A DNA stretch of 24,860 nucleotides. Source: Haplomitrium mnioides. Lineage: Eukaryota > Marchantiophyta > Haplomitriopsida > Calobryales. The translations under genes and the position numbers were made by a program. The notes under the pieces were generated by a model, which was not told the origin of the DNA, did no database searches, and worked only from the letters and a program-made list of their open reading frames with translations. The stretch covers positions 1 to 24,860 of the forward strand of contig JBNGIS010036283.1 in NCBI GenBank assembly GCA_049999725.1, written 5' to 3'. This document shows positions 19,060-24,860 of this stretch, in pieces (positions within the stretch are counted from its first letter, which is position 1; every line of letters starts with the position of its first letter).

Positions 19060-20008
19060 AGACTTTTTATTCCAAGAGATGGCCATCAAATCTTTCGATG
19101 CACCTAATGTACCAAAAGAAACATGCTTCTTATGGTAAGCAAAGACTATCTAAGACTCTCTAACATCATATGGCAAAGAAGCCATCATTAAAACACATTG
19201 TAAAGTATAGATGGATTGTCTTTGATCATACTCTACAACAATACAATTTCTCGTCAATTTTAATGTACATGCCAAGCCTATGCCAAACCCTGAACAAAGG
19301 TCTATAAGAAAATTGTACAAAGTCTGAGGTTTTTGATAATTATTCATAAGAGCATCATCTCTTAGATGCTTCAAATTGGCAGAAATTGCAAAACAACTTA
19401 AAGTCGAGCACATAATTTAGCAAGGTCAACTAGTTTCTTTGTCTATTTGAACATTGAAAAACTTTATGTTCCATCTCTCTTCTTTGTCCAACAACCCACA
19501 GTTCAGTACTCGCAAGCATGTGTGATTTTGTAACCATCATAATTATAAACACTACTTTTGTTCACATTGGGATACAATCAAATTAATGAGAAATAACAAT
19601 AAAGATTAACCAAACTTATACAAGAAGACTGACAAAAAACATCACCAAAAATATTGACAGTTACTCACCACATATCGTGATGAATTGCATATCAAATCTC
19701 CAAAAGAGCATCCTCAATGATGTCGAACTACTCAGAAGAGTGAATGATCACAAAAGACCAAAACCCAGAAGCAGTTACAACTACAAAGAATGACACCATA
19801 TAAAAAATGTCATCCTTTGAAAAGGGCTCTGAATCATTATGCTTGTATTTCTTAAAGTTGTAATTATAAGCAATGACTACAATTGCCAAAGTTGAATTTT
19901 GAGGTTTAATGAACCCCTTTAGTTTGTGCATATTAAACTCTATGTGGATAAAACACTATGTTGTGTCCATCTATATAGGATTGCAAATCAGCCTCATCTG
20001 CATCTCTA
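19060..20008 (-). pseudogene. N4/N6-type DNA methyltransferase, copy 1 (3' part)
   Basis: This copy aligns with the 3' half of copy 2 (22330-23280). In minus-strand order: SEPFSKDDIFYMVSFFVVVT and FWSFVIIHSSE (19850-19730), an intron (19668-19555), then NYQKPQTLYNFLIDLCSGFGIG (to 19276) and LKLTRNCIVVEYDQRQS. These match the AdoMet-binding motif I and the following acidic strand of beta-class (permuted) amino-methyltransferases, where the catalytic DPPY box comes first. Here that box has decayed to VIAYN (near 19870). The 5' part is cut off at about 20008 by element 4. It is not functional. Confidence 0.7.
19555..19668 (-). other. Intron in methyltransferase copy 1
   Basis: The minus strand shows donor G/GTGAGT at 19668 and acceptor ACAAAAG ending at 19555, giving 114 bp of T-rich sequence. 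Copy 2 has an intron at the same place with the same donor and acceptor words but diverged interior sequence, as expected of a true intron. Confidence 0.7.
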
Positions 20009-20013
20009 GTATG

Positions 20014-20397
20014 TGTTGTACGCATACACATCCCTTACACAACTTCATCGTCCACACACATTCCATGACATCTACAAACATACAACAAAAAATGACAAAA
20101 ATTTGAGTCTCATGTAGATACAATGCATAAGACCCTAAAATAATTTTCTCGCGTGATACCTTCTTGAGCAATTCTAAATGTTGATCTTTCGATGTCAAAA
20201 CCAGTGCACCTTTTCTTACAAAGAATCCACGCTTCTCCAAGAGTTGCAATACCTCAACTCTTCTTTTGGTTCACAAAAAATCAAGACATAGAAAGATAAC
20301 CTTTCGCTGAGAGTACATGGCCTTATATACTAAGATATAAAAACACAAAAATACCAAAAATATCTAAAAATAGAAATCTACATGGAATGGTATGACA
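20014..20397 (-). repeat. 3' LTR of element 4
   Basis: The 384-bp LTR starts TGTCATACC and ends GTACAACA on the minus strand. It contains the family TATA box (20321-20329) and module A' at its end (about 20140-20014). Confidence 0.75.
20321..20329 (-). promoter_or_regulatory. LTR TATA box (element 4)
   Basis: Minus-strand GTATATAAGG is followed by CCATGTACTCTC, conserved with both LTRs of element 3. Confidence 0.6.
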
Positions 20398-20399
20398 AC

Positions 20400-20525
20400 T
20401 ATCATGCGCATACACATTGCTTACACAACTACATTGTCAAGGTACATTCCATGACATCTACAAACATACAATAGAGAATGACAAAAAGTTGAGTCTTATG
20501 CACATACAATACATGAGACCTCATA
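20400..20525 (-). repeat. LTR-end duplicate (module A) of element 4
   Basis: This 126-bp copy of the LTR end lies two bases upstream of the LTR start, exactly as at 18041-18166. It starts TATGAGGTCTCATG. Confidence 0.75.
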
Positions 20526-20739
20526 GTCGCCTTGCTAACTAGTGGTCAAGTCCCCTAACACTAGCTAGCCATCTATCTCTTAGAAAATCAATATACATTT
20601 AGTGATGCAAAGACTATGAGGTCGGGTACAATGGAGCTCTATCATTCACCTCTTAAAATCAATACCAACCCTAAAACTCAATGGAAACTAGTTGTTCTAT
20701 GAACAATGAGGGAAAAACCATGATCTGTCAGAAATAGTA

Positions 20740-21300
20740 ACCAATGGAAGCGTCAAACATAGCATATGCCATCCTCTATAACACCTGTTTCAAATCAACA
20801 GAGTGGTTGCTCCATAAGAAAAACCACACAACATACACTTCAAGTGTATATGAACTCGTGCCACATTAAGGTCCATAGTATCAGAGATGTTTGGAAGATG
20901 ACAAGGTGCACAATTGCGTACATGATCCTTCCAAACCATGTCATCATGCTCCTCTAGTTGCAAAACTCCCAAAGGTAGTACCTCACGTACAAGTAGAATT
21001 CGGCATCCAACAATCACATCAAGTGTAATAGGTGTTGTCTGCTACAAATAAACATAATCAACAAGATGAAGCCTCCTAATCCTATTACAATATCTACCTC
21101 CACGTATGGTAGCATATCGTAAAGTATCACAATGTTGAGGAATAGCAAGGTCGTCAACGCCATGGGCATGACTATCTCAAACACTCGAGCTCTCTCTGAA
21201 CATACCTACACCCAAACATCTAGATCATCTAGATCCACCACCATAGTGACATCACGTCAAATAGAGGAGGGTAAATCAGTTTACTTCCCATGTAATGGAA
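20740..21300 (-). pseudogene. Integrase C-terminus and PHD remnant of element 4
   Basis: The frame 21017-20790 gives LLVREVLPLGVLQLEEHDD, NHVRNCAPC-like KDHVRNCAPCHLPN and CMLCGFSYGATTLLI, the same integrase-to-PHD join as element 3, with the first PHD Cys pair intact. A stop replaces the third Cys (TGT to TGA); NRC and RGWHM continue in frame just after it. The last part of the finger (PPL to the final Cys pair) cannot be read. Upstream (21300-21018) the integrase tail contains VVDLDD and a YATIRGG stretch with stops. Confidence 0.75.
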
Positions 21301-21699
21301 AATAATAACTGCTACTACTTTGAACCAAGAACCGCTACTAAGTTCTTGTTTCACTTGGCAATCGGAAGTTTTTCTTTTGGAAGATTTGGCATTCAAAAAC
21401 ATCAAATTTATGACTAAAATCTTCTTTTCAAAAAACAAATCGTTTTTTATAAACAAAAAATGCATATTTTACATTGAGATTATATTTCAAATATTTCTTT
21501 ATAGAAAACAACTTGAAAAACAAAAATTTTGGTTATTCAAATATTTTATAAAAACTTGACACTATTGTGAATAAACTAAATTCATCAAAAATGAAATAAA
21601 ACATATATCTTTTGGTGGAAAAAAACTATAGGAAAACATAAATATCCAGTCAGGTAATGACTTTGAACCTGACTTTGAGCATCATAGCCAACAAAGTGT
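21301..21699. other. AT-rich segment, possibly remaining exon and intron of methyltransferase copy 1
   Basis: No domain is visible. On the minus strand a Lys/Ser-rich reading (KSSKRKTSDCQVKQE, near 21385) is followed upstream by very AT-rich DNA. If element 4 split copy 1, this is where the rest of exon 2 and the start of intron 1 should lie. That placement is inference from order only. Confidence 0.3.
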
Positions 21700-22025
21700 A
21701 TACAAACATAGACTCCAAACCAAAACCGTAAAGCCTATGCACGCATAGACTTCGAACAAGAATTCTAAATCCTCTACGTGCTTAGACTCTGAACAAGAAC
21801 AATGAAGCTAGGCACGCATGGACTTTGAACTAGAATCCTAGAGCCAAAACATGCTAAGATTCTAAACAAGAACCCTGCAGCCTATGCACGCATAAACATT
21901 GAACAAGAACCCCTTAACTAATGGGTGCATGGACTCTGAACAATAACCTTACAACTTAAGCGCGCAGGGAATCCAAACAAGAACTACAAAGCCTTAATGT
22001 GCAAAGACACTAAACAATGTGCAAA
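21700..22025. repeat. 37-bp minisatellite, about 8-9 units
   Basis: The GACT-type word in each unit falls at 21711, 21748, 21785, 21821, 21858, 21895, 21932, 21969 and 22006, a spacing of 37 with one 36. Units resemble GCATGGACTTTGAACAAGAAC followed by CTAAAGCCTATGCAC. Units differ from one another at many positions, so the array is old. Similar GCGCGCATGGACTTCGA words occur in intron 1 of copy 2 (23590-23640). Confidence 0.9.
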
Positions 22026-22105
22026 GACACCAAATCATTCTTAGATTAGTAATTGAGTTCAAATCATTCTTAGATTATCAATTGGGTCAACTTATTCTTA
22101 GGCGC
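22026..22105. repeat. Short tandem repeat, about 2.5 units
   Basis: The phrase CAAATCATTCTTAGATTA recurs at 22030 and 22063, with a third partial match (CTTATTCTTAGG) near 22091, giving a unit of about 33 bp right after the minisatellite. Confidence 0.7.
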
Positions 22106-22836
22106 AATAAACTGAATCGTGATGAAAAGACTTGAAATAGATTGAAAGAGCAACAAGATGAAACTTTGGCAAAGAAAGATTTGGAAAAAACAAATTTTAT
22201 TATGGATGCAAAATGTACAAAGAGGTCCTCAGACTCTATCCTCTTTGGCAAGAACTGTCTCATTTAAATCTATAGGTTGAGCATCTGTAGCTGCTAGAGA
22301 ATCTTGTCGAGACTTTCCAGTCCCCAATATTGTACAAAGTCACGAGAAGCACATGCAGTACTAGGAAGAACAGGTTCTTTGTGGCAAGCAAAAACTATCT
22401 GTGACTCAGTTACATCGGATAGCAAGGAAGCCATCTCAAAACCCTTTGAGGAATATAAATAGACTGACGTCTATCATATTCCATGGCGATGCAATTTTGC
22501 ATTAGCTTAAGAGCACAAACAAGGCTAGTGCCAGACCTTGAGTAGAGATCAAGGATCCAATCCTGCTCTGTTGATAAATGGTCAATAAAAAATTTGTAGA
22601 GAGTCTGTGGCTTCTGATAAACATTTACATGAGCATCATCTTCTAGATGTTTAAGCTTTGCCGAAGCTGCAGGGCAGCTAAAAACACTCTACATAATTTG
22701 CCAAGGAAGTCCGGTCGCAGAAGAAGGCTGCAAATTGAAAAGGCGCATGCTCCTCTTTCCTTCCTTTGTCTAGTAGCCCACCGTCCAATACTCGTGGGCA
22801 TGTGCCATTCTGGGACCACTAGAATGATGAATATTG

Positions 22837-22935
22837 CTTTTGTCCATGCAAAAAGATAAACAATCAAATCAAACATTGTAACAAAAATGTAGAGAAATCA
22901 AAAATAGAGAAATCAAAAATGAAAGAACAACTCAC
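22837..22935 (-). other. Intron 2 of methyltransferase copy 2
   Basis: Donor G/GTGAGT is at 22935 and acceptor ACAAAAG ends at 22837, giving 99 bp of T-rich sequence. Joining the exons keeps the reading frame (intron after the second codon base) and leads directly into HHSSGPRMAHAHEYW. The position is shared with copy 1. Confidence 0.75.
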
Positions 22936-23491
22936 CAGATGTCGTGATCAATTGCACATCAGATTTTAGAAAGGGCATCCTCGATGATGCCAAACTACTA
23001 CAAAGAATGAATGATCACAAAAGACCAAAACTCTAAAGTTGTTACTACCGCAAAAGATGATACCATATAAAAAATGTCATCTTTTAAAAATGGTTCCGAG
23101 TCATCATGCTTGCATTCCTTTAGGTTATGCCCGTAAGGAATATCAGTAATAGCCAAAGTGAAACACCTAGGTTTCACAAGGCCCTTCAATTGTCGAGCGT
23201 TGGCCTCCCCGTGGACTTGATAAAATGCCACGTTGAAACCATCGACATAAGGCATTAAGTCTTCTTCTTCATCTCTCACAACTCCTTCTATTGTAAGAGA
23301 TGCATCACCACTTTGTTGTCGTGCTTTCTACTCTCTGGCCTTTTGGCAGTGGAGAAGAAAAGCCAGAGGGTAAGAGACCAACATGGGAGGCTGGTCTTGT
23401 TCTTCAAGAGCTTCCTCAACCCCAGATTTCTTCCTTCCTTTTGCAGCTGCTATTAATTTCTTTGCTAGCTGTCGTTTAAATGTTTTGTCCT

Positions 23492-23719
23492 CTTGCAACA
23501 AAATCAAAACAAAAACATTAGAGAGTGATAAAAATATTGAAAGGTTTGGATCCTAAAACATTTTAAAATCCAAGCATGCATGGACATCAAAGTCCATGCG
23601 CGCATGGACTTCGATGTCTAAGCGCGTTTGGACTATAAGTTTCTAAAAAACAACAAAAATTTTAAAAATATTCAATGCAAATACAAATAATTAAATAAAG
23701 TTCCAAAGAAAGGAATTAC
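23492..23719 (-). other. Intron 1 of methyltransferase copy 2
   Basis: A TA/GTAATT donor at 23719 and a T-rich tract ending TTGTTGCAAG at 23492 bound 228 bp of AT-rich DNA. The flanking readings (ESKMASFMQASRSF before, FKRQLAKKLIAAAKGRKK after) look coding. The donor is weak, so the edge could move by some bases. It contains the palindrome at 23583-23618 and minisatellite-like words. Confidence 0.5.
23583..23618. repeat. 36-bp near-perfect palindrome
   Basis: Two 18-base arms with no spacer are complementary at 17 of 18 positions; the inner 22 bases (23590-23611) are a perfect palindrome centred on CATGCGCGCATG. It is built from the same GCATGGACTT word as the 37-bp minisatellite, here in both orientations. 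Confidence 0.9.
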
Positions 23720-24214
23720 TAGAAGCTTCTCGAAGCTTGCATAAAAGAGGCCATCTTCGACTCTTCAGTGTGAAGAGGGTACTCCTCTCTTGCCTCTTCC
23801 CAAGAACTACAATAAACCTCCGAACAAAAACTCTTCACCATTATGGCCAAAACTTTGTGTCTCTCCACCTCTCAAGACATTTCATTTATTGAAAGCTCTC
23901 CGACTTCCACCCGCTTCAAAACTGAAATATTCACTTCATCTAGAAGACCTTGAAGAGACCTCCAAGTTGTCCACTTCATATCTTCTATTCTGAGAGATCC
24001 TTTGGCCTTTCACAATGTTTTTCTCCCACATTGAAAAAATGCTCTGCTATAACTCCTAGAGCTCTCCACTTCTGAATGCTAGCTAAAACCAATTGTCTTG
24101 AGAAGTCACGATCTTCTCAAGTGTAGACTTCAGTTTGATCTCCAAGGTTTCCAGCAATAGCTCCCTTTTCAATTTTTGAGATGAAACCATCCCACTTTCC
24201 ACAAATCACTGATG

Positions 24215-24628
24215 TCAATACTCGACCTTTTGAATAGAGGTCATCTCAAGCCTGCACCTTTGGTCGTAATTGTCATTCGTCGCAAAAATGCATGCCTCTA
24301 TTGGTGTCAGGCCTACGTACATGTAACAATTACAGAGCAATAGAGCATGATTCTTCGCCCCATATTTTGTAATCAGTAGTTGCCTTGCTGCAGCACTATG
24401 ATTGCCTCTTGCAATCTCATAACGGTACTTGTCAGGGTTCTTGATGTCGAACTCTAACTTGTCTTTGAGACCACACTTTGGGTCTACAACCACGATGAAG
24501 AAAGAATGCGCGTACTTATTGGTCAGCATTCTTTGCGCTAGAAGCTCCACAAAATCCTCGTTCAATCTTTGAATTTGGAATGGACCCCAGTTGTCCATTC
24601 CAAACTTGGGCAAATTAAGGTTTTCCAA
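24215..24628 (-). pseudogene. ParB-like domain of methyltransferase copy 2
   Basis: This open 137-codon block lies within exon 1. ParB-type N-terminal folds in bacteria and phages bind nucleotide and often sit next to DNA methylases. Here LNEDFVELLAQRML (helix), the strand SFFIVVVDPK, the box RGNHSAAARQLL (compare the G-x-H/N-R-x-x-A box of ParB) and LTPIEACIFATNDN (the E-A-x-x-x-A-x-x-N helix) follow in the expected order. The usual Arg after Asn-His is Ser. One in-frame stop (TAG near 24662) separates it from the Ser/Gln-rich N-terminal part. The assignment rests on pattern only. Confidence 0.55.
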
Positions 24629-24860
24629 CCTGAATGTAATGATCTCCTCACGGACTCTACAGCACTAGATTGCAGACTCCCTAATCTTGTTTTTATCCTC
24701 CTTAGAAACTGTTTGAGGATCTACTTGCTCTCTTTCTTGAAATGTGCACAACCCTTTGTGGAATTGCCTCTTCGCTCTCGACGTTGGAGCTTGAACTGGC
24801 ACCGGCTCCTGCTCCAAGTCCTGCCTCGAGCTGCTTGCTGATGGAGACAAGGGCGCAGAT

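Larger units (their letters stand above)
20014..21300 (-). mobile_element. Truncated second member of the element 3 family (element 4)
   Basis: On the minus strand it runs from the integrase C-terminal half (about 21300-20860) through the PHD remnant (about 20860-20740), the 3' untranslated region (to 20526), module A (20525-20400) and the full LTR (20397-20014). Homology to element 3 fades at about 21300, so the 5' part is lost. It lies inverted and tail-to-tail with element 3, and its LTR end abuts methyltransferase copy 1, which it interrupts. The base pairs left of the LTR (GTATG, 20009-20013) would be the target duplication, but no partner is visible. Confidence 0.8.
22270..24860 (-). 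pseudogene. ParB-like plus N4/N6 DNA methyltransferase gene, copy 2
   Basis: This is a multi-exon gene on the minus strand, running off the right edge. Exon 1 (to 23720): a Ser/Gln/Glu/Pro-rich start, then a ParB-like region (LAQRMLTNKYAHSFFIVVVD, ARGNHSAAARQLLI, YVGLTPIEACIFATNDN; 24560-24260), then RQLVLASIQKW and an acidic helical stretch. Exon 2 (23491-22936): FTLAITDIPYG (23160-23130), the catalytic (D/N)PPY box with Pro-2 changed to Ile, then DDIFYMVSSFAVVTTLEF. Exon 3 (22836-22270): AHEYWTVGY, YQKPQTLYKFFIDHL, LDLYSRSGT (22553-22527, AdoMet motif I with one Gly to Arg) and CIAMEYDRRQS. Motif IV before motif I marks the beta-class amino-methyltransferases typical of bacteria and phages. 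At least six in-frame stops make it a pseudogene. The exact target base cannot be told. Confidence 0.75.

Noticed and set aside
21700-22025. The repeat array as a CRISPR array
   Set aside because: The period is constant, but whole units are repeated with no unique spacers between conserved repeats, and the context is eukaryotic transposon DNA.
22643-22876. The open frame on the minus strand starting in intron 2 as the true exon 3 protein
   Set aside because: Another frame of the same stretch carries AHEYWTVGY and continues to the AdoMet motif, and it joins in phase with exon 2.
1-24860. tRNA, rRNA or other structured RNA genes
   Set aside because: I looked for conserved tRNA arms, rRNA core words and snRNA-like boxes on both strands and saw none I could support.

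Overview
The window looks like nuclear intergenic DNA from a large, repeat-rich plant genome. It is AT-rich and shows no convincing intact gene. It holds decayed Ty3/gypsy LTR retrotransposons with plant-type features (a tRNA-iMet primer site, a chromodomain, a Tat/Athila-like pol), and the older insertions are full of stops and deletions. A gymnosperm, or another large-genome land plant such as a fern or lycophyte, fits best; this is inference, because nothing in the window fixes the species.

Layout. (1) About 181-2760, minus strand: an old non-chromoviral Ty3/gypsy element with RNase H and integrase remnants between two pieces of LTR. (2) 2856-8058, minus strand: an almost complete, decayed chromovirus with two 459-bp LTRs, a 5-bp target duplication (AGCAC), a primer binding site, gag, protease, RT, RNase H, integrase and a chromodomain. 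(3) 8064-9731: AT-rich spacer. (4) About 9737-18548, plus strand: an unusual Ty3/gypsy-type element with a long leader, gag, protease, a DNMT3-like cytosine-C5 DNA methyltransferase domain, integrase and a PHD finger fused after the integrase. RT and RNase H are missing. (5) About 19060-20008, minus strand: the 3' part of a pseudogene for a second, unrelated DNA methyltransferase (beta-class N4-cytosine/N6-adenine type). (6) 20014 to about 21300, minus strand: a truncated second member of the element-4 family that landed inside that pseudogene. (7) About 21700-22105: a 37-bp minisatellite and a shorter tandem repeat. (8) About 22270-24860, minus strand: a longer copy of the second methyltransferase gene, with a ParB-like N-terminal region, two recognisable introns and several in-frame stops; it runs off the right edge.

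How the parts relate. The most notable content is two independent kinds of DNA methyltransferase in one stretch of transposon-rich DNA: a C5 enzyme carried by a retrotransposon together with a putative chromatin reader (PHD), and a prokaryotic-looking ParB plus N4/N6 methyltransferase gene present in two copies on the same strand. All copies here are broken, so the window shows fossils of these systems and not working ones. Family calls come from reading motifs by eye; no database search was run.
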